From positions 124,001-188,000 of the forward strand of contig JADIIX010000005.1 of assembly GCA_027604505.1 (NCBI GenBank): a DNA stretch of 64,000 bases, read 5' to 3'. The translations under genes and the position numbers were made by a program. The stretch comes from Gonapodya sp. JEL0774 (taxonomy: Eukaryota; Monoblepharomycota; Monoblepharidomycetes; Monoblepharidales; Gonapodyaceae). Below, one piece after another: positions 33,814-44,931 of the stretch. Numbering within the stretch: position 1 is the first letter of the stretch; each line of letters starts with the position of its first letter. The notes beneath the pieces are model-generated. The model was not told where the DNA came from and ran no database searches. It saw nothing but the letters and a program-made list of their open reading frames with translations.

Positions 33814-36139
33814 CTATGTTTTGGCCTCCGACGCAGTGGGGTTCAAATTCAATGACCGACACCACTCCGAGCACTTATGACTGTTCAAAAACGCTTGTCT
33901 CCCTTCCTCTCCGTTGTTAGCATCCAGGTCGTGGTCCTGCAGACAACGGAGTTTGGAAAGCAGGTTGGCTCCGTAATGTGACCATGGATCACCGAGCTAT
34001 GCTCACCAGACCCTCAAAGTCCGTGCTCAGTGTGTGAACTGCTGGATCTGTGAGCCGGAAGACAAGGTGGTCCGGATTGGATTCATCGCAAAACCCTTGG
34101 TTGTCTGTGACCAGCACGCGCTGCATCGGGTTTGAACGCAAGAGAAAGTAAGTTCTCGCGGCCACTGCTTTGTTATTCGTGGGTGACAAAGCGGACATGA
34201 ACGCCCAAGCACTCTCACCTCCCCGGAGAACTGGTACGTGTAGTGAGTGAATGCACTCAGCAACCGCCCATAATCATTGTCAAGAGCGACTTCTCTGTCA
34301 AATCCAAAAATAAATACCATCAAATGCCACAAGACCCCCAAAATACAACAAAATACAACAAAATCAGCAAGGGGAGAAACCAATAGAAAACATGGAAGAG
34401 CTCGTTGCATGTAGACACACTCACGCATTGTTACTCCATTTTGTCCACCCGTCCAGCATATCTTCGATCATGTAAACTTGCTTGTTGTCGTTATGAATGG
34501 CAATGGTAGTTGACTTGACAACGCATTTCATCGAATGTGTGCAACGACTCCATCGCAACGAACGACAAATCACCCACCAGATACCCAATTGTAATCTTCG
34601 CCTTGATCGGCCTCGTATCCCCCGAGAGATCCTTGATCGCGTCTGTAAAGCACCTCGCAAACACCTCGGCCACCACCGTCGCCTTGGCAACTTTGAGTGC
34701 GTGCTCAGAGTCGATTTCGATACTGCGTTGAAGATGAAATAGTTTGGCGACTGTTTTCGGTCGAGATGGTGCAAGGGTCGAAAAGTAGGCGGAGCGGTAA
34801 AGGCCTTTCGCGAACGGTTTGCTCATGCGTTGGAGCTGGACAGAGGTGGCTGGGGTGGATTTGACGCGGATGTCTGAGAGGGTGAAGGTGTCAAGTTGTC
34901 CGCGATGGGGTACAGGGGTTTCGGGGGCGGAGACGAAACTTGAAGTGGCAAGGTATTAAACGGACACCAGCCGAGCGGTGGCGAACGTGTGAAGAAATGA
35001 AGAGAAACAACAACTCCGCTCCACCTGCCTTAAGAGGTACGATCGGAGCCCTGTACTATAGTAGCCGTCGACATCAAGTGAGTAGACGGTCGCCGACACG
35101 GTGAGTCGGATTGGCCAATCAAAGTTGGAGGCCCAAGTTGGTTCGGTGGCTTCGGTTTCGATTTCGTTACCCAACTCTTGCACGCGGAGCATGATGTCGC
35201 GTCGTTGTGTCAGCTGTTCCATCGCCACGAGTTTCCCCTGCCATTTTTCCCGACTGGCGCAGGCAGCTTCGAAGTCCTGGAGGTGTTGGGCAGAGCGGGC
35301 CTGGAAACCAGTGAGGGTATCTTGGAGCTGCAGCAGGGCGAGTTCAGTTCTCGTCTCATTGAGGGCCTTTTCACCCTGCTTGAGCTCCATGCAGGCTTTG
35401 AGGGTATCGAGTTCCTCTTGACGGGCGTGGAGCTCCGCTCGGAGCTCCTCGGAGCGCTGCCGGCCTGCCTCGATGATCTGGGGCAAGGTTGCGAAGGTCG
35501 CAATCACTGACTCCTGGTGGGCACGCAAGGATGCCAGAAGGGAATTTTCTCGGGAAAGTCGCTCCACGATCTCGCGGTTGGTTGCCAGGGAGAGGGAGAG
35601 TTCGGCGAGGAGAACTCGTTGGGCATTGTTGAGGACAGTGGGTATGTCGGACAGGAGCTGCATGTCCATCTGTATTTGGAGGGTTTCTTGGTGGAGGGCG
35701 GTGAGGGCGGGAGTTTGTGCCTGCGGCAGTGCCCATTCGATGAACTTTTTCCGGGTAGAAATCCTCCTGCTGGATTCTTTCGCCGCGTGGAGTGCGAGTT
35801 CCAGGTTGTGTCGACGGGCTTCCAAAATGTGTGCAGAGTGGACGGAATTTCGGGCAACATCAAGATATTCGGAGATTATTTGGCGGTTGGTGTGCATGAC
35901 TTGGAGAGACATGTAGAGAGCTTCTTCTTGCTGTTGGAGTTGTGCGAGCACATCATCTAAGACACAATGCCATGAAACAGTCCGGTGCGTGCGGAGCAAG
36001 AGGTCAGAGAGATGAAACATGGTCGAGCAAGGTGAGCAGGGTAAGAGAAGTCCGCAAAGTATGTATAAGCAAAAATTGCTGGTAGTAATCATTCGTAGGA
36101 AAGGATGAAAGAGAACAGATTCAACTAACAGAAGGCCAT
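33814..36139 (-). CDS. Coiled-coil alpha-kinase (paralogue 1)
   Basis: Atypical (MHCK/EF2K-type) protein kinase. Seven exons: 36139-36130 (10 nt), 35956-35041, 34938-34578, 34513-34425, 34294-34219, 34120-34007 and 33936-33814, all in phase, give 562 residues. Residues about 4-290 are long helices with coiled-coil character (ELRAELHARQEELDTLKACM). The C-terminal alpha-kinase domain has KPFAKGLYRSAYF, the ATP Lys in KTVAKLFHLQRS, YMIEDMLDGWTKWSNNA, VLVTDNQGF, RLTDPAVHT and the Zn-binding SHKCSEWC. Its sister at 44932 matches over the whole length but lacks the intron at 34939-35040. No vWA domain is fused to it, unlike Dictyostelium VwkA; three vWA genes lie 7-14 kb away. Substrate unknown. 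Confidence 0.88.
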
Positions 36140-36490
36140 CGTAGCGGGACAAAGCACCGGTTTTCGAATCGAGAGCTCAAGGATCAAAAGAAGTGTCCAG
36201 GAGACCGAACAGTGCGTTACGAATAGAACATCGGGTTCTGTGGCGACCTCTTCTCGGCTCCACAGCACTTCCTCCCGGACAAACCCCAAAGGAGTTAGAA
36301 CACGGCTTTCAAAGCTCCCGTTTAAAAGATGCAAAGTATTCTTCGCTTTTTCATGGAACTACCCGTGCGATGAGTCTTTCTTCCCTTTCTCCCTCCTTCT
36401 TCGACACCTGCCCTTCATGCAGTCTCGAACATATCCCGTTTGTATTATTATGTAATTGCAAAATATCTAAGTTTAGTTTTTTCAGCAGAA

Positions 36491-37800
36491 TCATCGCTTT
36501 TTCGTTGCGACTCCCATAATTCCCGGTCCCACTGTCTCCTCACCCCGATTGCCCACAAAGACCAGAGTCGGCGGCCCGAAGTTATACATCTCGGACCCAC
36601 TGTTGTACATATGGGATCCACTATCGCGCCTCTCAGATCCGCTCTCGTATCTCTCTGATATTGTGGCAACTGGGCGGCTGCGTTGACCAAGCCTCCATAC
36701 AACGTGAGCGCTCCAAATTTGGGTGAATAAGAGAGTCAGGGAGGAAATGGGGAGGAGGATATCTGGGACATTATGCCAGATGATCAGCAGTGGGTCTGCG
36801 AGTGACTTCTAGGGGGCCCCGAAACCTACTCGTGGCCAATATGTATGGGTTTGAAGTACCCATTATCGCGATATACTTTCCCCAGAGCGCAAGAGCGTAT
36901 GCCAGAGACACGAGCTTGAGTAGAAAAGGAATGATTGCACCAGCGAGGAGAACGTAGTGTGTCAACCATTTCTTGGGTCGGTAGCGATCTAGGGAGATCA
37001 ATGATGAAGATCGGGAAAGTGTCCACAAAACAAATTGTGAGTGTGATCGATTCTCCAGCGCGAGCGCGGTATCGGGATCAAATACCACTCACAGAGCAAC
37101 AAACCGACAAACGTGATTTGCTCTAGTGTTGCCTGGTACAAAAGCGTAAGACCAATCCTGATCAAGTTCAGGTCAAACGTCTCTCCGAAGACAGACATAA
37201 TGAGGACGCTGAGGAGAATGGTGCAGAGGTGATGCGTCAACTGGTTACACGACCAGAGCCATGACGTTGGCGTCACTAATTGTTCTTCGGCTTTGGATCA
37301 TTTCCCAAAACCAGACTAACTGTATCCTCACCAATGTCAGTCTCAACTTTCTCCGAAAGAGCATCTCTGAACAATAGAGTAAGCAAACCATACTCGCTGC
37401 GGTGCGTCCCAGCTGAAGCTCCGGTAATGAAATAGCATGATTGGGATCCAGGATCCGAATTGTAGCAAGCTGAATTGCCAGTACAATTGTTGTAAAGATG
37501 ATCTGGGGGAAAGGATTTGGCCGTTCCGTCTGATGAACAGACCGAAACGTTCAAACTCCACGAACAGCATCATGCGCTCACCTGCACAAGATAAGAGATA
37601 ACATTCACTCTCAGATCCTCCGTAAAACTCTCCCACCGCTTCCGATCGAGTCTCTTCAATATGAACCCGCAAAGCTTAATGGAAGCGTGTACAACAATCA
37701 GAAAAACGATGTAGTTGACCGAGAACCAAGTAGGGGACGTGAAAGTGACGTTCTCGAGCTCGCAAATGTCAATTGCAACTGGGGCAACTAGGTCCGACAT
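36491..37800 (-). CDS. Polytopic membrane protein, TLC-like layout
   Basis: Not assigned to a family with certainty. Exons 37800-37582, 37502-37332, 37240-37093 and from 36988 join in phase; a last exon ends at 36491. Membrane segments visible: FSVNYIVFLIVVHASIKLCG, IIFTTIVLAIQLATIRIL, ASMVCLLYCSEMLF, HHLCTILLSVLIMSVF, IRIGLTLLYQATLEQITFVG, LLAGAIIPFLLKLVSLAYAL and SSLTLLFTQIWSAHVVW, so about seven. The N-terminus has a glycosylation-type NVTF before the first segment. A pattern of helix, basic loop, then THHLCTI resembles TLC-domain proteins; this is inference. The hydrophilic tail repeats ESGS, DSGS, NSGS, FG every few residues. Confidence 0.65.
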
Positions 37801-38640
37801 ACTGGGGTAATTGGAACCACGGCGGTTGGGGGGCGTATGGATTATTAAATCAAAAGGTTCTCGGCCCCACAGCTCTAAATTCTGGCGAATGCCTTGCCTT
37901 AGTCAAAACAGAACGGGGGGCGGTGCATCGGAATTTATCCTGTTCGGAGTGGGGGGCGATAACCTGTGCATGAACTAATCTCAGGCAGTGAACGAGATCC
38001 GACAGTTCAGCTCCGTGTTGAATGGAGTTTCTAGGTTACGGATGTGCTACAAGCTAACACAAATGCAGGATGGAGGCGGGACGTTTGGAGAGGGGGCTGT
38101 GACCGCAAATTTTCGGAAATGCCAGAGCGTGCTGCCGAACCGGCTAAACTCGGGGATTCTCAGGGCCAGGTTCATCATCAGAAGAGTAATTTGACAAGCG
38201 CTGGACGCTTCAACGATCAGAAGGAGGAAGCTCATTCCCTCCGTTAGTCCAGACGCTGCCGGTTGTTTCCCAACCACTCTCAGGGATTGCTTCGAAGACT
38301 CATACCACAAGGTCGATGAAAATAACAATTTCATATCGAGATAACAGAGCGCCAGCGGAGTCGTGCGTTGTACCATCACAAATGACTCTTGTGCATTAGT
38401 AGGAATAACTTGCACTTATGGACACGATGTTTTTGCTTGCGGTTGCTTATCTCGTAATTCTGTGTATGGTGTGACACTGCCACCGACAACGAACCCTAGG
38501 ATTTTCATGCACAACAACAGAATAGATGCTTAAAGTGTTGTATTCAACCTCTCAAAATACGAAAGTGCAAGAAGATAATGCTGATGAGTTCTAGAAAACC
38601 AACTCCGCCCATTCCACCTCTCCCACATCACAACTGCCTA
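37801..38640. other. Intergenic, with one unexplained minus-strand frame
   Basis: Mostly non-coding. A minus-strand open frame at about 38415-38047 (text LLLIVEASSACQITLLMMNLALRIPEF) has membrane-like composition but no start/splice context or homologue that I can name; it could be a relic of a membrane-protein gene. Confidence 0.4.
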
Positions 38641-39944
38641 TCAACACCATCTTCCACACCCTCCACCTACAGCTTCCCTCCTTCCACAGCCAGAACCTGC
38701 GCCTGCTACATCTGGCCTCCCGAAAAGTGCCAGAGGGTGTACGAATCCCAATGGGCCCAAAGGGTGCGAACGGTACGCATACACTGGTGGGCGGTAGGCG
38801 TAGACTCGGTGCCTGGTTGGATACCTTTCAAGCTCAGTGGCAGCGCGAGATAGATGCGAAAGGTAGGAGAAGGCGGTGGGAAGAGTTGCGGAAAGGAGCT
38901 GAAAGGCGATTGGTGGAAACAGTTTCAGCACTCGGAAAGAGACAGCAAGAAAGCCACGCCAAACTGTACCTCTTCAAGGTCTTTTGCTAGTTCCTCCTCA
39001 GCGGTTGATTCCTCGCTCGTACTGTCCCCATTCTTAGCCGACTGTCCAGTCCCGGCCTTCTCCCCCGAATCGTCCACCGCCTTCTTGCCAGCGTCCTTGT
39101 CTGAGTCGACCGCCGTTGTACGTTGACTCTCCCCCGCAGCTTTCTTCTCAGCGGTCGCCTCTTCTTTTGCCTCCACCTGCTTCTCTGCAGGCTCTAGTAT
39201 TGATTTCTGGTCCACTGCGCCGTTGACTGAAGGGTAAGCGGTTTCCTCAGAGGCAGTGATGTCCTCGAGAGTTGTCTGCTGAAGTTCAGAGGCGGGAGGT
39301 GAGACAAGAACTAAAATATTTACAGACAGCGCGGGACGCCTCACTTTCTCACTCTCATCCTTTGGTGCGTCTCGGTCAGAGGTGACTTCTGCATCCTCTT
39401 TCGAAGTGCTTTCCGATTCATGGACATTGACATGTTCCCCCGACACAGCTTCCGAGGGAGGCACCTGCTCTAATACCCATTCCTCCTCCTCCTTCCTCGT
39501 CGCATTGTCATCCTCCCGGACCGAAGTTCGGTCTCCCTTTCGCTTAGCCTCCACGGTTGATTTCGGAGTGGCCAAGTCGATATCGCTTTTGCTGGACTTG
39601 CCGTTGGGTGCCAAGGTGGTGACCACGAACTTGACAGACGTGGAGGACGAAACAAGCTCACGGAACTCTTGCGTGGTGCTGATGGTGACAACGTCTCCGT
39701 CATGATCTGCGTATGTCACAGCAATGACGTCTGTGGGCGGAAACGCGAAGATGGTACGGATCTGAAGTCCAACGAGATTGGCAACGAGAACGACGAGGTA
39801 AGTGATTTGAGCGGGCACATCAGCATTAAAGAAGAGCGAGCGACAACTTACTTGCTGCTCAACATCTTCCCACGCAGCATCAGCGCTCGCAGCGATCCTC
39901 CTGGTGACACCGGTCACGGGGCTGAAGACTTTGAATGAAGACAT
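38641..39944 (-). CDS. PB1-domain protein, copy 1 (probably truncated duplicate)
   Basis: Exons 39944-39852, 39761-39345, 39275-38970 and, tentatively, 38898-38641 give 357 residues. The PB1-like domain is residues 1-80: MSSFKVFSPVTG with basic RR, then IRTIFAFPPTDVIAVTY and the acidic OPCA-type DHDGDVVTISTTQEF. A long Glu/Ser/Lys-rich region follows. The last exon (LSATLPTAFSYLSHLSRAAT) has no recognisable domain. Sequence and intron positions match the gene at 62988 on the opposite strand almost exactly. PB1 at the N-terminus followed by an acidic linker recalls NBR1-type autophagy receptors, but no ZZ or FW domain is present here, so this copy may be truncated. Confidence 0.7.
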
Positions 39945-40005
39945 TCGTTTCTTTCGTTCGATTCGATGAAAACGAGTTGATGGAGTCACATCGGACTCGG
40001 GCTTC

Positions 40006-40012
40006 TTTATAA
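40006..40012 (-). promoter_or_regulatory. TATA box of PB1 gene, copy 1
   Basis: TATAAAG on the minus strand, about 68 bp upstream of the ATG at 39944, embedded in CAGTCTTTATAAAGAAGCC. The identical block stands at the same distance in copy 2. Confidence 0.7.
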
Positions 40013-40129
40013 AGACTGATGCTTGCGTAACCGAGATGGCTTGCGTGATGCCGTGGTGTTTCGAAACCACACGGTTCTGGAAGGTTGTAGAAGATCACCG
40101 AACCTTCCGCGGAGAGTATCAGGGAGGCA

Positions 40130-40843
40130 TCAGAATTGGGGAGTGAGGAAGATAGGCGAGGACCGAGGATTTCATCGCGATGCGAATCTCTTGATATGTA
40201 GAAAGAGGCAAAACAATATCGCAATAATTGCAATGTAGCAAAGACGTGGGGACTTCGGACAAAGGGAAACGAAGAATAATCGGGGAACTGCACTTGTTCA
40301 CAATCCAGTTTGGTACAGAGTGAGCCATACGAGCTGTATTTTCCAACGATGGCTGGTGTGGAGTATGGTACCGCACAAGCAATTTTGGCACTTACAGAAC
40401 TTTCACCAACCAGGAGAACCCCATTCAGACGCTTGTGGTGACTAAGGTGACGTTTGGGTACAAAGTCGCTGAGACGAACGAAGAATTTTGTGAGGATACT
40501 GTCTGTGAACAGGAGAGCGAAAGGTGAGAGTTATCTACCATCAAAGTCATGGAAGGGGTAACTGCGCACCACCAGAATTGATTCAAACGAGTTGCGGAAG
40601 GGTTAAAGGTCTCGAAATATGTGTGAAGGACGAAGATGAAAACGTTTTTCTCCGTGGGAGGCGAGAATCGAAGGCGGTGTGATTCCCCTCGGGATCCCAG
40701 CTCTATTCATCGTGCATTTCGTCCGTTCACAATCGTCACGCGACAGAACTTTCAATTCCACAAGTCTTCAAAATTCTTAGCCCTCTGCGCGGTGGTCCCA
40801 CACTCCGCCTGCCGTTTTCTCCCTCATCTCCCAACGAACCACA
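40130..40843. other. Intergenic
   Basis: Lies beyond the end of the PB1 duplication (similarity fades near 40125) and before SAP18. No gene seen. Confidence 0.5.
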
Positions 40844-42660
40844 ATGCCTGACATCGACACTGCCGCCGCCCATGTCTCCCCCACCGACATTCAAAACGGA
40901 TCCGCTCATCCTGATGCAATGGATTCCGCTCAAGAACCAAAAGACGACCCAAAGGATAGCATCCTCTCTTCCGCACCACCAAAGAACCACTTTGGACCTC
41001 CTCCACCTCCGGTTATTGGGAAGCCCAGGAGAAACCCCGTCGATCGCGAGAAGGTACGTCTATGTGGCGTTGTAATTCAACGGAGAGCATCCCGCTGGAT
41101 TGGAGCTACGAGAGAGAGTTTCTCCATTCGTGATTCCAAGACCTATTGTGTGTCAGAGTACGAACCTTTCGAAACCGGAGGGCGGTGTTGAATGAATTGC
41201 ATGAACTTGTCATGTGGGCTGCTAGCGTCAGTTGGTGTGTGTTTGTAGAGACATATTTCCGGAAAACGCAGTTTCCTTTGTGTTTCCGAGGAGGCTCTGG
41301 ACAATTCTGGACTTTTCCCCTGTGGTTTAACATTGACCTTTGCGTCTGAAACTCACCACGACTCACTCTTTGCACCAACGAACCTTTCTCAACCCCGACA
41401 TAACTGTCGTCATCCAGGTGTGTCCCTACCTCCTCCGAATATTCGTTCGAGAGGGGGGATTCCCGAGCATGCAGGATCTCGACGAAGGAAGGACACCAGA
41501 TACGGAAGTGAGGTTGTATTCCTGGTGAGTCTCTTGACCGCATGTGCAATTGGAGGGAGAAACGTGGGTGTGGGATCCGCTCTCGCACACCGATATTTGT
41601 GAAGTTGTCCAAGAGAGGGCAACACTTGTCGGGGCGAGAGGTCTCGAGGGCGATAGTGATCGGGTATTGAGGAGCAATGTTGAATGCCAGGATTTCATAT
41701 CATGACGGAATCAAGAGATGCACCCCTTCCCTGACACAAACAATCCAACCTCTTTGTGCATCGACCGTCAGGCCTGACGCCACCCTACGAGAGATCGCTT
41801 CCCTCCTCTCCCTCCACTATCCTCCCACTGCTCCTCGCTCTGCTCATCTCCGCATCCGCCTTGCTTACTATGATCCCCGTGAGGACCGTCATGCCACTAC
41901 AGAACTGGGGAATATCTCCAACTGGCGCAAGGGTTCGGACGACGACAAGACACTCGAACATGGGGGTTTCAGAATCGGGGATTACGTGTTGGTCTCCGTG
42001 GGGGAAAGGATGACGGATTCGACCTCTGGGGTGCAAGGGCACGGACAAGGCATCGGAATGGGCGGGCCGGGTGGCGGAGATGGAAGGGGAATGCAAGGCG
42101 GCAGAGGCGGCGCGTTCTTTGGGCCCCCTGGGAGGGGAGGATTTGGCGGGCCCGGGGGCTTTGACGGGGGATTTAGGGGAAGAGGAGGGGGACCTGCTGG
42201 CGGCGACAGATTTCACCCGTATTCAAGGCCACCGGTGGGTCCGGGAAGAGGCGGATTTGGGGGAGGCAGGGGCGGATTTGGAGGTGGCGGATGGGGGGGG
42301 GGTAGGTTTGGAATGGGTGGAAATGATCCAAGCGATAGGGAGTGGCCAGGAGAGAGGGATGCCGGTCCTCCTGCAGGAAGGGATATGGGGCGTCGAGGTT
42401 TCCCAGGTGGTGGTGGCGCCATGGGTGGAGATGATATGCGGGGACGGGGTGGAGTAGGTGGAATGGCGATGGATAGAGGTGCTGGTGGGGGGGGCAGGAG
42501 GGATAGCCGAGACGGGGGTAGGGAGTGGGAAAGGGAAGGTGCTGGCAGGGATAGGCGGGATGATAGGGCTGGTGGTGGTGGTGGTGGTGGTGGTGGCCCG
42601 GTCAGGGGGAGGGACGAGAGGGGTGAAAGAGGTGAAAGACCAGACAGAGGAAGGTGGTAG
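40844..42660 (+). CDS. SAP18: SAP18 orthologue with long RGG-rich C-terminal extension
   Basis: Sin3-associated/ASAP-complex protein with ubiquitin-like fold, nuclear. Exons 40844-41053, 41418-41524 and 41772-42660, in phase, give 401 residues (human SAP18 about 150-170). The core is unmistakable: PVDREKVCPYLLRIFVREGG, then EVRLYSWPDATLREIASLL, SAHLRIRLAYYDPREDR, NWRKGSDDDKTLEHGGFRIG and DYVLVSV. From about 42030 to the stop the protein is dominated by Gly, Arg, Phe and Asp (RGGAFFGPPGRGGFGG and similar), a typical RNA-binding, phase-separating RGG region. The extension is uninterrupted in frame with the core, so it is a real fusion rather than read-through. The N-terminal 60 residues are Pro/Asp-rich. 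Confidence 0.92.
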
Positions 42661-43212
42661 AGGAGTCTTCTGGGAAAATGTAACCTTTAAAACAATACTT
42701 GCTTTGTTTCGACCTTTGAACCAAATCGTGAGGTGTGTCCACCCATTACATACAAATTACAATACGCTTCCGCCATGGGGCAGCTCCATGCACCCGATAA
42801 GTGAAGCCGGAGCGTTGTGGACTGGGTCCATACGCTGTCCACACTTAAGTTTGACAAGACTTGTCTAGACTTCAGAACCAAGGGAGATGAGACAGGACCC
42901 AAGGCGATGATGGAAGTCAATGAAAGAAATTGTGAACCACTCTGTATACTCGAGTCCCAATCAAATGGTACTTTGCTCCAGTTGATGAGTATAATGGACC
43001 CAACGCCATCTCAAAAAGTCCGTGTTTGAAGAGAGGGAATTTATTGCAGAACACTTCGAACGTTATTATGTTAACAATGTCTCCACCACAAAAAAAAACG
43101 GACCCCCAAAAAATTATTCTTATGGAGAGGGATTTCGGCAACGGCGGGTACAACTTCTCAGAGAAAGACGTATCGGCAGGAAAGACATTTCCCCGGGCAC
43201 ATACTCCAAAGC
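42661..43212. other. Intergenic
   Basis: 3' flanks of convergent SAP18 (plus) and vWA gene A (minus). No gene recognised. Confidence 0.5.
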
Positions 43213-44738
43213 TTAAGCGGATGATGCCATTCCCCCGGAGAACGCCAACGATCTCGCCACAGATGTGGTGATACTTGCCAACACCGTGGGCAAGAACCCA
43301 TCTGCACCAGTCGACATCTCATGTGCTGTGAACCGAACTTTCCCACCACCTTGGCCGATTTTGGTGGCCTTTTGGATAATTTCGCCAAACACCTCCTCCA
43401 TTCTGCGTGTTGAGGCGTGCAATCGGAAAAAGTGATAATCCACATCCAAGTTGACGAGTTTGCGAAGTGCTTGGTCGACGTTGGAGCCAGGGCCCGACGT
43501 CGTCCCGTCGCGACCGTCTGGATCCTTGCCGTTGAAGTATCGGTCGCTTCCGGCACCCATGGTGTTGAGAGCCGAGCCGTGCGGAGGTGCGTCGGCGATA
43601 TGCTAGGAATATGTGCAAGTGCAAGTGTGATTCTTGGTATGTAACCGAAACGAGGGCCTGAGTTTCACAAATACAAAATGACACTCACAATGACCAGCCT
43701 GGTTCCGACCTTCCATTTGAGGCGGCTGACCTGTTCCACACCACCTAGAACGTCTTCGGCGGCATCACCACCTCCAGTGGCGGTGATCGGCGTGATGAGT
43801 CTGGCGAGATCTTCGGGAGACACGAAATCATGCACGATGAAACGCTCATTGTCGCCGAAATCGCGGTAGCCTACGAGTGACAAGAAGTCATCGCGGTCAG
43901 AACTGCGCGTGAGAGGGGTTGCCAGAGAGACGCGTGTGCTCACCAACAAAAGCCACGCGAATAGTAGCTTCAGGGTACTTGCTCCGCAAGGCGCCCAATA
44001 TACTCGTTACTTTATCCTTTGCAGCCTGAATCCACGAGGCCATGGAGCCCGTGCAGTCCATCAAGAAGCAGCAGTCAATGGCTGTGGACTGCTTCATTAT
44101 CTCCTCCTTGCGTTTTTTGACATCGACATTGATGGCCAAGAGGGCTTGTGTGCGACGAATGGCATCCATGGAAGTTGTAGCTCTGCTTGGAACGGAACCG
44201 GACCCGGGCGACGCCAGAGACCCTGATCCAACAGTAGGAGTGGTTTGGAGCGGCTTCACAGTGTATGATGAGCGGGTTTCCGATGCCGGCGTGGCAAGAG
44301 CGGGGGAAGGAATGGTCGTGTATGCAGGGGCAGGTATTGTGGTCGAGGGTACGGACCGGTAGGCCGGATTAGACAGAGCCGCCAAGGGGACAGACGTGTA
44401 GGCTGGTGGAGGGATCTCCGAGGCCGGGATCACGGGAGCAGGGCTGGCAGTCATGGCGGTGACAGGAGCCACAGTTCGAGTTGTTGGGAACCCGCCCGGA
44501 ACCGCTATGCTGCCACAGATAAAAAAAAAACCATTAGCAACCAGTCTATTGGTATTAAAAGACAATCATTCGCAGTCGTTGCTCACCCTAGGCGAGAAAG
44601 AGCCCCCGAGTCGCGTGTTGAAAACTGAGACCGAAGTTCCTGCAGCCTGGCCTCCTGTTGACGAGCAAGGTTCGCTATAGCCTCCATCTGCGCTGCCATT
44701 GCCGCCTGCGTTTGCCTGCGAATTTCCTCGTCCGCCAT
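43213..44738 (-). CDS. Kinase-type vWA domain protein A
   Basis: Exons 44738-44587, 44509-43944, 43870-43689 and 43602-43213, in phase, give 429 residues. N-terminal helix MADEEIRRQTQAAMAAQMEA to LQELRSQF, a junction GALSRLG, then a Pro/Ser/Thr linker with repeated PAYTSVP, PAYRSVP and PAYTTIP units including a PPAY motif. The vWA domain opens AIDCCFLMDCTGSMASWIQA (MIDAS of DxTGS type), then TIRVAFVG, YRDFGDNERFIVHDF, the AAEDVLGGVE loop, WKVGTRLVIV, HIADAPPHG with DRYF, and VDYHFFRL. This is the vWA subtype seen fused to alpha-kinases in VwkA-like proteins. No kinase domain is attached. Head-to-head with alpha-kinase 2. Confidence 0.85.
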
Positions 44739-44931
44739 CTTTTCGACTTGTTTGTCTTTCTTGGGAATGAAGGGGGAAACAACTGAGGGCTCCACTAAGC
44801 CATCTATCTGCTGTGGGCAAATGAGGGTCACAGCATTTTCCAAACTTCCGAGCTCTCTTTCGTTTTTGTCACGCCCTTTCTTTTAAACTGGAGAAGCTCT
44901 GTCTCAGTATTTCGTCTGATTTTTAGCCTCG
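44739..44931. promoter_or_regulatory. Bidirectional promoter of vWA-A and alpha-kinase 2
   Basis: The 193 bp between the two divergent start codons (44738 minus, 44932 plus) must contain both promoters and 5' UTRs. No TATA box is evident on either strand. Confidence 0.6.

Noticed and set aside
33838-33870. GGTTCAAATTC resembling a tRNA B box, with GGCCTCCGACGCAGTGG before it
   Set aside because: No cloverleaf or correctly spaced A box can be formed, and the bases code for the C-terminus of alpha-kinase 1 on the minus strand.
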